Positions 1 to 5,961 are shown, counted from the stretch's first letter. The stretch: DNA of 5,961 bases from Candidatus Sulfopaludibacter sp. SbA3 (GCA_945861845.1 CAMAWS010000230.1:1-5961), one strand, 5' to 3'. Translations and numbers: made by a program. Notes: generated by a model from the letters alone, not told the origin.

Positions 1-12
1 GGCGAAAGACTC

Positions 13-37
13 TAGCCACGGGCGTCAGCCCGTGGTT
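13..37 (+). repeat. REP-like palindrome, copy 1
   Basis: The core at 16-35 is CCACGGGC, a GTCA loop, then GCCCGTGG: a perfect 8-bp stem with a 4-base loop. Bases 14-15 can extend it with an A-T and a G-T pair to 36-37. It is identical, on the opposite strand, to 134-158. Short GC-rich hairpins of this kind between genes are typical of REP-type repeats in bacterial genomes. Copy number elsewhere in the genome cannot be judged from this window. Confidence 0.75.
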
Positions 38-57
38 CAAACACGCACATTATGTTT

Positions 58-114
58 AGCCCCAGCGGGGCGGCATAAAAGACAAGTATCGTGCTATGCC
101 GCACCTGCGGTGCT
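58..114. repeat. Inner imperfect inverted repeat with two mini-hairpins
   Basis: Arms 58-77 and 95-114 are complementary at 15 of 20 positions, with a perfect 7-bp stretch next to the loop (71-77 with 95-101) and a 17-base loop (78-94). Each arm can also fold on itself: GCCCC-AGC-GGGGC at 59-71 and GCACC-TGC-GGTGC at 101-113. The two mini-hairpins differ by a C-G to A-T pair swap that keeps both stems fully paired. The unit is concentric with the outer repeat, so the whole could form a cruciform or a multi-branched RNA. Confidence 0.65.
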
Positions 115-133
115 GATGTTCGGTATTTCCGTC

Positions 134-158
134 AACCACGGGCTGACGCCCGTGGCTA
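134..158 (-). repeat. REP-like palindrome, copy 2 (inverted)
   Basis: The core at 136-155 is CCACGGGC, a TGAC loop, then GCCCGTGG. The asymmetric loop (TGAC here, GTCA in the first copy) shows that this copy is inverted. The 25 bp are the exact reverse complement of 13-37, with 96 bp between the copies. A head-to-head pair of this sort resembles the paired arrangement of BIME-type repeats. Confidence 0.75.
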
Positions 159-166
159 AGGTGTTT

Positions 167-181
167 CGCCGCGCCGCGGCG
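167..181 (-). terminator. GC hairpin downstream of the minus-strand hydrolase gene (weak terminator candidate)
   Basis: CGCCGC at 167-172 and GCGGCG at 176-181 form a perfect 6-bp stem with a 3-base loop, 42 bases past the stop of the minus-strand gene. On that strand the hairpin is followed by an A-rich rather than T-rich stretch, so it is not a canonical intrinsic terminator. It overlaps the end of the right arm of the repeat element by four bases. The hairpin is seen; a role in termination or 3'-end protection is a guess. Confidence 0.25.
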
Positions 182-223
182 TTCGATTCAAACTCTAAGC
201 AGTACAAGCTCGGCCCGGACAAA

Positions 224-2284
224 TCATTTCCCTGGCAGGAGACTGTTTCTCACGACGTTGTTCACATTCTTGCTCATCGCCGCATCCGCATCGACCGGCA
301 ACAGGAAGCCGGACCGCACAAGACTATTGATGGCGTTCTGCAGCAGCGAAGAATAGGTCTCGATGTTCCGGTAACGCTCTTCGATCGACAAGCGCGGATC
401 ACCGCTTGCAAGCCGGTCCGCCCTGGTTTTCGGGAATGGAATGTACTGGCCTGAAGCTTCACAACCATCGTTGTTTTGCGGCCCGGAGCGGAGCGCCCAG
501 CCTGTGTAAGTCGCCAGCGGCACCTGGACCTCCGGAAGGCGAATACCGGCAACGTCATTACCGTCCTCATCCGTCAAGGGCACAAAGCTCGGGTAAATCG
601 GACCGTTCGCCGGATTGTCCTGGTAGGGCGCAGTGAATGCCGGCGGGTTAATTGTCGGGATACCCGTCTTATAAAAGTCCGGCCCGTAGTTCAGCAGATA
701 GCGTGTTGTCTTGAAACCCGTGTATGTGACACCCGGTATGTGGGGGAATCGGGTTGAAGCCTGGTCGGGTTTTACCAGCGTGCCATTCGAAAGCTTCGGG
801 ACCTGGCTGGAGGGTGGCAGCGTTCCGGCTGTGACCCATTTGTCCAATGCGGTGAAGAGAGCCCGCTGCACGGCCTGCGAATCGAGGGGATTCAGAAGCT
901 GCTGGCAGTTACCCATCGATGCGCCATTCCCGGTTCCGTGCTGCATGCTGGACATGAAATAGATCCGCGTGAAAGGCGAGTCCGCCAGATCCTTCGCGCC
1001 GGCCGGATCGGTTGTCATCAGCGATGCGGCCTTCACCCAGTACTCGTTGGCGGAAAAGATCTCCATGGCAAATGGACAGGTGTGTGTCGCCGCGCACTTT
1101 GCATAGCGGCTGTCTGTCCTGCCGGTAACCGGGTCATTTGTCACGACGTTCGCAAACGGAAAGCGCCCTTCGACAAACAAGTGATCCTGCCGGTTGCGCT
1201 CGGTTCGTCCAGGCTGCGACCAACGATAATTCATGCTGATGCCGTCGCCTGCAGCGATCCACTGCATCATGCCGTCGAAGACCTGCTTCCCGTTCTCCGC
1301 CTGGTTAAAGCCGAGATATCGGAAATCGTTCAGAAAACGCCCCGGTTGTGACTGGACCTCCGTGTAGATCCTGGTGATGTCGCCCGCGAGCGGATTGACG
1401 GCGCCGGCGTCGTCCCTGGTTTCGTACCGAAGCCATGCGTTCCAGTCGCGAACTGCAGCAAAACCGACACCGTTGATCGTGGGATCTTTCGCGGTGTAGC
1501 TGAATTCGTAAATGTCGTTCGCCACAAACGGCGTCCCCGCGGGCAGAAGCGCGATTGCCGCACCGTCCGCAACGTATTGCCAGCCGGAGGCAGGAACGAT
1601 CAGCGGCACATCGTTCAGGTGAACGCGGTGTGTCAGCGTTGCTTTCGACCGATCGAGCGTCGCCGCCGGATACGTGAGTTCGTAGGATGCTCCGGCGCTA
1701 ACGATGTACTCGTAGGACGGGCCGGTGATCGAGGAGCCATCGGGATTCCTCGCGATGGGTAGCGTGATGGTCGTATTGAGATCGGCCGTATCCTTTCCCG
1801 CCGACATGTCCCAGCCACTGAACGATATCGAATAGCCCTGCGGCATCAGGAATGAGTTCGCCAGAAGCGATGCATCCGTCACGGAGCCCGGGTCGTTGCC
1901 GCCGACTCCGCGATTGAGTGCGCCTATCGTTTTCCTGCCGCGGTTCGGCGGCTCGTACAACATCTTGTGATTGCCCTTGCCGAGGTCGATCGGCTTGAGA
2001 ATATAAAAATCGAACGAGTATTCGACTTTGCCCGTGGCATTCCTCGGTGCAAGTTGCAGATCAACCAAGACCGCATTTTTCGCGTCCTTTGGATCGAGCT
2101 CGCCAAATGCCTTCCCCACGATCTTCTCGTACTGCCCGACGCCCGGCCACGAGTAGCCGCCAAAAGTTGGCGATTCCTTCGCGGTAATTTGAATCTTCTT
2201 CACGCTCGCGCGGGCGGGCGCCGCGGCACAAAGCGCGACGGCCGCTGCCAGGATGTATGCAAGGGCTACAGATCTTGGTTTCAT
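224..2284 (-). CDS. Secreted alpha/beta hydrolase domain-containing protein (Abhydrolase_10-like)
   Basis: A 686-residue protein, probably an exported serine hydrolase of unknown substrate. Residues 1-26 form a typical signal peptide: a Lys/Arg start, an Ala-rich core and cleavage after Ala-Arg-Ala (24-26). The body matches my recall of the large family called 'alpha/beta hydrolase domain-containing protein'. Supporting segments are the nucleophile-elbow region Gln-Ser-Gln-Pro-Gly-Arg (311-316, candidate nucleophile Ser312) followed by FLNDFRYLGFN and VFDGMMQW, then SANEYW (411-416, candidate acid Glu414), MQHGTGN (447-453, candidate His449), and the late LATYTGWALR segment (590-599). The residue before Gln311 is Val rather than the elbow's usual first small Gly. 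Cys397 and Cys403 are close enough for a disulfide, as are Cys460 and Cys608 if the fold allows. The start is fixed by an in-frame stop at 2297-2299, with no other start between; no clear Shine-Dalgarno is visible. It is divergent from the tannase-like gene. The family call is firm; triad assignments come from motif recall. Confidence 0.88.
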   Translation of the reverse strand: MKPRSVALAYILAAAVALCAAAPARASVKKIQITAKESPTFGGYSWPGVGQYEKIVGKAFGELDPKDAKNAVLVDLQLAPRNATGKVEYSFDFYILKPIDLGKGNHKMLYEPPNRGRKTIGALNRGVGGNDPGSVTDASLLANSFLMPQGYSISFSGWDMSAGKDTADLNTTITLPIARNPDGSSITGPSYEYIVSAGASYELTYPAATLDRSKATLTHRVHLNDVPLIVPASGWQYVADGAAIALLPAGTPFVANDIYEFSYTAKDPTINGVGFAAVRDWNAWLRYETRDDAGAVNPLAGDITRIYTEVQSQPGRFLNDFRYLGFNQAENGKQVFDGMMQWIAAGDGISMNYRWSQPGRTERNRQDHLFVEGRFPFANVVTNDPVTGRTDSRYAKCAATHTCPFAMEIFSANEYWVKAASLMTTDPAGAKDLADSPFTRIYFMSSMQHGTGNGASMGNCQQLLNPLDSQAVQRALFTALDKWVTAGTLPPSSQVPKLSNGTLVKPDQASTRFPHIPGVTYTGFKTTRYLLNYGPDFYKTGIPTINPPAFTAPYQDNPANGPIYPSFVPLTDEDGNDVAGIRLPEVQVPLATYTGWALRSGPQNNDGCEASGQYIPFPKTRADRLASGDPRLSIEERYRNIETYSSLLQNAINSLVRSGFLLPVDADAAMSKNVNNVVRNSLLPGK

Positions 2285-2349
2285 TGGGCGAGCAAGTTAT
2301 CAGGATAGCGCCGGGGCGTCAAACATTCGGAGGTGGTCAGAACGGCAGC

Positions 2350-2377
2350 TTGACATCGTCCGCAAGCCGACTAACAC
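2350..2377 (+). promoter_or_regulatory. Candidate sigma-70 promoter for the tannase-family gene
   Basis: A perfect TTGACA lies at 2350-2355. The best -10 after a 16-bp spacer is TAACAC at 2372-2377, which matches the consensus at only three of six positions. Transcription would begin near 2384-2386 and give a leader of about 35 bases containing the Shine-Dalgarno site at 2408-2413. The exact -35 match may be chance, and the weak -10 would suit an activated promoter; both are inference. Confidence 0.35.
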
Positions 2378-2407
2378 TTACCGGGACCCCGGAGACACGG
2401 GCATCAC

Positions 2408-2413
2408 AGGAGA
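2408..2413 (+). promoter_or_regulatory. Shine-Dalgarno site deciding the tannase-family start
   Basis: AGGAGA ends six bases before the ATG at 2420. A second ATG follows directly at 2423, nine bases from the site. Both are usable, and the choice changes the protein by one methionine ahead of the signal peptide. Confidence 0.75.
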
Positions 2414-2419
2414 CGAATC

Positions 2420-3991
2420 ATGATGAAAAGAATCCGCAAAACGAGCATCGCGTTGAATGTTTTTTTCGCGCTTTTCTCGATAACGATTTTCAGCCAGGCA
2501 TTGGCGGTGGCCGGTCAGGCGCCGCCATCTCCGGCAGCTTGCGCGAGCCTGGCTTCCCTTTCGCTGCCAAACACAACGATCACTGCTGCCCAGTCTGTAG
2601 CGGCCGGAGCATTCACTCCGCCTCGCGGCGCCGGGGGCGGCAACGCGGATGCATACAAGAACCTGCCGGCTTTCTGCCGGGTGGCGGCGACCGTGAAGCC
2701 CACCAGCGACTCCAATATAAAGATGGAAGTATGGATGCCGGCTACGGGCTGGAAAGGCACTTTCCAGGGTAACGGCAGCGCCGGTATCGGCGGATCCATG
2801 CCATATGGTGACCTGGCTGCTTCGCTGCGAGCAGGTTACGCAACGGCTGGCAGCGACACCGGCCATGAAGGTGATTCCAGCTATGCGCTCAGCCATCCCG
2901 AACAGGTGATTGATTTTGGAGATCGATCGGGTCATGAAGTGCCCGTGAAGGCAAAGGCGATCATCGCGGCTTATTACGGAAACGGCCCCCAGTTCTCCTT
3001 CATCAATGGATGCGGAGGCGGCGCCCAGACGGCCCAGCTTGCCGCCCAGAAGTATCCCAACGATTATGACGCCATCGCCATTACCGGATGGTCCGACAAG
3101 ACGCACCACATCTTCCACCAGATGTGGATGTGGGATGCGACCCACAAGGACGAAGCCAGCTATATTCCAGCGGAGAAATTCACCATGCTCAACAAGGCGG
3201 TCATACAGGCATGCGACGCGCTGGACGGAGTGAACGATGGCGTGCTCGAGGACCCGCGCGCCTGCAAGTTCGATCCGGAGCAGATACAGTGCGCGGCGGG
3301 CGCCAATGGTGCGAATTGCCTGACGGCTCCGCAGGTGCAGGCGGTCCGGAAGATCTACGCAGGCCCAAGGGATCCCCTTACGTTTCGGCAGATTTTCCCC
3401 GGACCGCAGCCAGGAAGCGAGCTCACCTGGTACAGGTTCGTCAACGGCCAGCGCCCCTTTGATCTATCGGCGGACTTCTTCAAGTACTTCGTGTTCAAGG
3501 ATGCGAACTGGGATCACATCAAGCGCCCGGTGAACTTCCACAGTGACGTGGCCCTGTCCGACAGGCCGGAAAACCTGGTCGCCAATGCGGCCAATCCGGA
3601 TATCCGGCAATTCATCGCGCGAGGCGGAAAACTTCTCATGTGGGAGGGCTGGAGCGACACGAGCATCCCTCCCGACGCCGCCATTGATTACTACGGCAGC
3701 GTCGTATCCACGGCCGGCGCCAGGAGCGCGAAGGATTCCGTGCGCCTGTTCATGGTCCCTGGAAAGATCCACTGCGGTTTTGAGGGGAGCCACGGCACAT
3801 TTGACGTGGGAGCCGAGCTGAAGAAATGGGTCGACACCGGGAAGGCCCCCGACCGGATCATCATCTCCGGCGTCGCCGAGGGCAACGTTGCCCGGACGCG
3901 CCCACTGTGCCCCTACCCGCAAGTGGCAACCTACACGGGAAATGGAAATACGAACGACGCGGCAAGCTTCACCTGCAATACGCCAAAGTAG
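2420..3991 (+). CDS. Secreted tannase/feruloyl esterase family protein lacking the catalytic serine
   Basis: A 523-residue protein of the tannase family (PF07519), which includes feruloyl esterase B and tannases that cleave aromatic carboxylic esters; length is normal. Residues 1 to about 29 are a signal peptide with an Arg/Lys start and a hydrophobic core ending Ala-Leu-Ala. Family landmarks in order: FCRV (85-88), VWMP (104-107), the GNGSAG segment (117-122), TGHEGDSSYAL and HPEQVIDFG (147-167), VKAKAII (176-182), the elbow region (197-203), the calcium-type loop CDALDGVNDGV (265-275), GWSD with Asp413, HC (451-452), and PLCPYP near the C-terminus. The ten cysteines of the mature protein allow five disulfides, including the family's Cys198-Cys452 bridge. 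The oddity is the elbow: Gly-Cys-Gly199-Gly-Gly-Ala replaces Gly-Cys-Ser-x-Gly-Gly, so the nucleophile is missing while Asp413 and His451 remain. It may be inactive as an esterase or serve as a binding protein. The family is certain; loss of activity is inferred. Confidence 0.9.
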   Translation: MMKRIRKTSIALNVFFALFSITIFSQALAVAGQAPPSPAACASLASLSLPNTTITAAQSVAAGAFTPPRGAGGGNADAYKNLPAFCRVAATVKPTSDSNIKMEVWMPATGWKGTFQGNGSAGIGGSMPYGDLAASLRAGYATAGSDTGHEGDSSYALSHPEQVIDFGDRSGHEVPVKAKAIIAAYYGNGPQFSFINGCGGGAQTAQLAAQKYPNDYDAIAITGWSDKTHHIFHQMWMWDATHKDEASYIPAEKFTMLNKAVIQACDALDGVNDGVLEDPRACKFDPEQIQCAAGANGANCLTAPQVQAVRKIYAGPRDPLTFRQIFPGPQPGSELTWYRFVNGQRPFDLSADFFKYFVFKDANWDHIKRPVNFHSDVALSDRPENLVANAANPDIRQFIARGGKLLMWEGWSDTSIPPDAAIDYYGSVVSTAGARSAKDSVRLFMVPGKIHCGFEGSHGTFDVGAELKKWVDTGKAPDRIIISGVAEGNVARTRPLCPYPQVATYTGNGNTNDAASFTCNTPK

Positions 3992-3997
3992 ATCCCG

Positions 3998-4043
3998 GAT
4001 TGCCCGGATTATTCAGATTTGCTTCTGCATATTCCGGGCAATC
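3998..4043 (+). terminator. Stem-loop after the tannase-family gene (terminator candidate)
   Basis: GATTGCCCGGA (3998-4008) and TCCGGGCAATC (4033-4043) are perfect 11-bp complements, and three more pairs (4010-4012 with 4029-4031) follow after one mismatch. The structure starts seven bases past the stop codon. No T-run follows the right arm, so it is not a classical intrinsic terminator; it may act with Rho or protect the 3' end. The left side also contains CCCGGATT twice in tandem, at 3994-4001 and 4003-4010. Together with the spacing, the hairpin argues that the downstream kinase gene is a separate unit. Confidence 0.45.
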
Positions 4044-4090
4044 TGCCCTCCGCTGTAGTCTCTTCAACGTGAATAAAAGCCGCAAAAACG

Positions 4091-4118
4091 TTTAGAACGG
4101 GCGCCTTCCCTGTAAAAT
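4091..4118 (+). promoter_or_regulatory. Candidate promoter directly upstream of the histidine kinase
   Basis: TAAAAT at 4113-4118 matches the -10 consensus at five of six positions. TTTAGA at 4091-4096 matches the -35 at four of six, with a 16-bp spacer. Transcription would then start around 4125-4127, right at the kinase ATG, which fits the lack of a Shine-Dalgarno sequence there. The region is locally AT-rich, so a chance match is possible. Confidence 0.25.
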
Positions 4119-4126
4119 GGCTGCGA

Positions 4127-5961
4127 ATGCCGTCCATTTCCCTGCGTTGGAAGATCATGACCTACTCGAGCAGCCTCCTGGTGCTGCTCACGACGGCGAC
4201 GCTCCTTTACGTCAACTCCCGGGCGGTAGAGTACGCAAACCAGCGTGTCACTGAAGGACTTGAACAGAGTCTTGAACGCATCCTGCGCCTGGAAGCGCAA
4301 CGCGCAACGGGATTGGGGGAGGTGGCCTCGCTGGTAGCCTCTTTTCCGGAGCTCAAGGCGCTGCTGGAAACGGACGAGCCAACGGTTCGTGATTTCTTCC
4401 TGAGTTACCAGGAGCGAAACCGAAGGGCGGAGTTCCTGGCGGCACTGGATCCCACGGGCCGGGTGATCGCCCGCACGGATAGCGATTCAGTTGCTCCGAT
4501 ACCGGACATCCAGTCGCGCTGGATCGAGCCGATCCTGCGCGACGCATACGTGGAAGGGTTGTTAGTAACGGAGGATGGAGCGTACATCGCCGCAGCAGTT
4601 CCCGCGGAAGCCGGTGGAGTCGTGTTTGGTTTCATTCTTGCCGGAGTTCCGATTGATGATGATTTTGCCAGGAGCCTCGCGGACAGTGACAGCGAGATCG
4701 TCATCATTGGCGACCGTGTCCTGGGCTCCACGCTGCCGCCTCAGAGTGTCCCGTGGCTAAACATCAACGATTGGAAACAAACGACGCGTACCGGGGAACC
4801 GAACGAAATCGAGATCGAGGGAGACAGCTTTGTTGCGTCGGAAATCCTGATCGGCGGCGACGATCCCAGCATTCTTGCCGTCGTCCTGCAATCGCGCGAA
4901 CGGGCGATGGCGCCATACCGGGAACTGCAGTACGGACTGCTCATACTCGGTTTGTTGATCGCCGGCGTCGGCGTTGCGGGAAGCGCCGTCCTGGCCCGCA
5001 CGATAACAGCGCCTGTCGCACAACTTGTCGAGGGTACCAAGCAGGTTGCAGCCGGTAATCTGGACTACCACCTGAAGCTAAACAGAGGAGACGAAATAGG
5101 CGCGCTTGCGGATTCATTCAACGCCATGGTCGATGAGCGCCGCCGGCTTGAACACCAGGTACAGCAGTCCCAGAAGATGGAAGCCGTAGGACGCCTGGCG
5201 GGCGGCGTGGCTCACGATTTCAACAATCTCCTCACGGTAATCACGGGAAGGGTCGAGATTCTTCTAAGCCGCCTGAGCCGCAATCACCCAATGCGGAAGG
5301 ATCTCGACCTTGTTTACGATTCCACTCTGCGTGGCGCTGCGCTGACCCGCCAGCTGCTTGCATTCAGCCGGCGCCAGGTTCTTCAGCCTCGCATCCTGAA
5401 TCTGAACGAACTCATTTCCAAAATGAAAGGCATGTTTCACACGTTGATCGGTGAGGATATCGACCTTCATTTGCAGCTCGATCGGCACTTGTGCCACGTG
5501 AAGGCGGACCCCGGGCAGATCGAACAGGTCGTCATGAACCTGGTTGTCAACGCCCGGGATGCCATGCCGGATGGCGGTACGCTAACGATTACGACCTCTA
5601 TTGCGGATTTCGATACGCCAAATGTTACAAGTCACGTCGAGATTCCAATCGGGAAATACGCAGTCCTGGCGGTTAGCGACACGGGCACTGGCATGGGAGA
5701 AGACGTCCGCCGGCACTTGTTTGAGCCTTTCTTTACGACAAAGGAAGCCGGCAAGGGAACGGGCCTTGGGCTGTCGACTGTCTACGGCATTGTCCAGCAA
5801 AGCGGGGGCTCCATCGACGTCATCAGCGCGCCAAACGAGGGCGCCACTTTCAAAATCTACTTCCCCGACGTGGGGACGATCGAAGAAACCTCAGCGGTTA
5901 TTGAGGAACCCGAAGAAGAGGTGGAGGGCTCTGAAACAATTTTGATAGTCGAAGACGAGAG
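4127..5961 (+). CDS. Hybrid sensor histidine kinase, 3' end outside the window
   Basis: The 611 codons present encode an inner-membrane sensor kinase. Domains in order: a short cytoplasmic start (SLRWK), TM1 at about 11-29, a periplasmic sensor at about 30-266, TM2 at about 268-290, HAMP at about 291-343, a HisKA helix with phospho-acceptor His363 in GGVAHDFNNLL, then HATPase_c. The ATPase shows the N box NLVVNARDAM (471-480), DTGTGM (518-523), FEPFFTTK (532-539) and GKGTGLGLS (542-550). The sensor resembles the double-Cache type (dCache_3-like), with a helical arm, then LAALDPTGRVIARTD as a PAS-like strand pair; its ligand is unknown. After an acidic linker (586-600), ETILIVEDE begins a receiver domain with its acidic pair; the phospho-acceptor Asp lies beyond the edge. 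The AHDFNN type of kinase often carries such a receiver. The ATG at 4127 keeps the whole TM1; there is no good Shine-Dalgarno. The next ATG (4157) is less likely because it removes the basic segment before TM1. The pathway target cannot be told from the window. Confidence 0.92.
   Translation, partial: MPSISLRWKIMTYSSSLLVLLTTATLLYVNSRAVEYANQRVTEGLEQSLERILRLEAQRATGLGEVASLVASFPELKALLETDEPTVRDFFLSYQERNRRAEFLAALDPTGRVIARTDSDSVAPIPDIQSRWIEPILRDAYVEGLLVTEDGAYIAAAVPAEAGGVVFGFILAGVPIDDDFARSLADSDSEIVIIGDRVLGSTLPPQSVPWLNINDWKQTTRTGEPNEIEIEGDSFVASEILIGGDDPSILAVVLQSRERAMAPYRELQYGLLILGLLIAGVGVAGSAVLARTITAPVAQLVEGTKQVAAGNLDYHLKLNRGDEIGALADSFNAMVDERRRLEHQVQQSQKMEAVGRLAGGVAHDFNNLLTVITGRVEILLSRLSRNHPMRKDLDLVYDSTLRGAALTRQLLAFSRRQVLQPRILNLNELISKMKGMFHTLIGEDIDLHLQLDRHLCHVKADPGQIEQVVMNLVVNARDAMPDGGTLTITTSIADFDTPNVTSHVEIPIGKYAVLAVSDTGTGMGEDVRRHLFEPFFTTKEAGKGTGLGLSTVYGIVQQSGGSIDVISAPNEGATFKIYFPDVGTIEETSAVIEEPEEEVEGSETILIVEDE

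Larger units (their letters stand above)
1..170. repeat. Nested inverted-repeat element (MITE/BIME-like), possibly continuing left of the window
   Basis: Bases 1-37 and 134-170 are inverted copies of each other, matching at 34 of 37 positions; the mismatches are at bases 8, 11 and 12. Within them, 13-37 and 134-158 are exact reverse complements over 25 bp. The centre of this outer repeat is at about 85.5. A second, inner inverted repeat (58-77 with 95-114) is centred at about 86, so the two are concentric. No open reading frame inside resembles a protein. Because the left arm reaches base 1, the true left end and any target-site duplication cannot be seen. The element sits 54 bp past the stop codon of the minus-strand hydrolase gene, so it may shape the 3' end of that transcript. 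The structure is seen directly; a non-autonomous mobile or REP-type origin is inferred. Confidence 0.75.
2285..2419. promoter_or_regulatory. Divergent intergenic control region
   Basis: The 135 bp between the two outward-facing hydrolase genes must hold both start signals. For the plus strand there is a strong -35 and a Shine-Dalgarno site, listed separately. For the minus strand, TTGACG (2322 to 2317) resembles a -35 box, but the best -10 at usable distance is GATAAC (2301 to 2296) with a short 15-bp spacer, so that promoter is doubtful. A near-palindrome CCGGG-AC-CCCGG lies at 2381-2392, around the expected plus-strand transcript start. No recognised operator was identified. Confidence 0.5.

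Noticed and set aside
1..170. CRISPR array or tRNA-like cloverleaf
   Set aside because: The repeats are inverted rather than direct and evenly spaced, and no T-loop, anticodon arm or acceptor stem arrangement of a tRNA is present.
32..454. Open reading frame of 140 codons on the plus strand
   Set aside because: It runs through the inverted-repeat element and into the antisense of the minus-strand hydrolase; its translation is rich in Arg and Pro and resembles no protein, so it is a by-product of GC-rich sequence.
2381..2392. CCGGG-AC-CCCGG palindrome near the expected transcript start of the tannase-family gene
   Set aside because: The 5-bp stem has only a 2-base loop and no known operator match; in GC-rich DNA this is likely by chance, so it is only mentioned under the intergenic region.
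2378..3145. Open reading frame of 255 codons on the minus strand
   Set aside because: It is fully antisense to the tannase-family gene and its regulatory region, has no recognisable domain, and the opposite strand has unmistakable family motifs.
2420..3991. Tannase-family gene as a decaying pseudogene
   Set aside because: The frame is uninterrupted, the start has a strong Shine-Dalgarno site, the signal peptide, calcium loop, Asp and His-Cys motifs and ten cysteines are kept, so the serine loss looks specific and not part of general decay.
4117..4254. ATG at 4117 opening a 45-codon frame that overlaps the kinase start
   Set aside because: It is out of frame with the kinase, has no Shine-Dalgarno site, and its product is featureless; translational coupling is possible in principle but nothing supports it.
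5601..5945. Open reading frame of 114 codons on the plus strand inside the kinase
   Set aside because: It is a frame-shifted reading of the HATPase_c region, Ser/Arg-rich and without motifs.

Overview
The window looks like a piece of a moderately GC-rich, Gram-negative-type bacterial chromosome. Two of its three genes encode large exported ester hydrolase-like proteins, and short GC-rich palindromic repeats lie between genes. That mix recalls soil bacteria such as Acidobacteriota. The taxonomic guess rests on gene content and repeat style, with no marker gene, and should be held loosely.

Layout. Bases 1-170 form a nested, concentric inverted-repeat element. Its outer arms are near-perfect inverted copies that each carry a REP-like palindrome, and an inner imperfect inverted repeat shares the same centre. 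Next, on the minus strand (224-2284), is a secreted protein of the alpha/beta hydrolase type usually annotated as 'alpha/beta hydrolase domain-containing' (Abhydrolase_10-like). A 135-bp divergent intergenic region (2285-2419) follows. It holds a consensus -35 box and a good Shine-Dalgarno site for the plus-strand gene at 2420-3991, a secreted tannase/feruloyl esterase family protein. A stem-loop lies just after that gene. From 4127 to the right edge runs the start of a membrane-bound hybrid sensor histidine kinase: two transmembrane helices around a periplasmic sensor, then HAMP, HisKA and HATPase_c domains and the first residues of a receiver domain. Its 3' end is outside the window.

How the genes may relate. 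The divergent pair shares one control region and both products are predicted to be exported, so they may act together on extracellular esters; this is inferred from arrangement alone. The kinase is separated from the tannase-like gene by 135 bp containing a stem-loop and may be an independent unit.

The most notable observation is that the tannase-family protein has glycine where the family's catalytic serine is expected (Gly-Cys-Gly-Gly-Gly in place of Gly-Cys-Ser-x-Gly-Gly). The Asp, His-Cys, calcium-loop and cysteine framework is kept, which suggests a folded but catalytically altered protein. The second is the nested repeat, whose inner hairpins differ by a compensatory base-pair change. 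No rRNA, tRNA, CRISPR array or transposase gene was seen.
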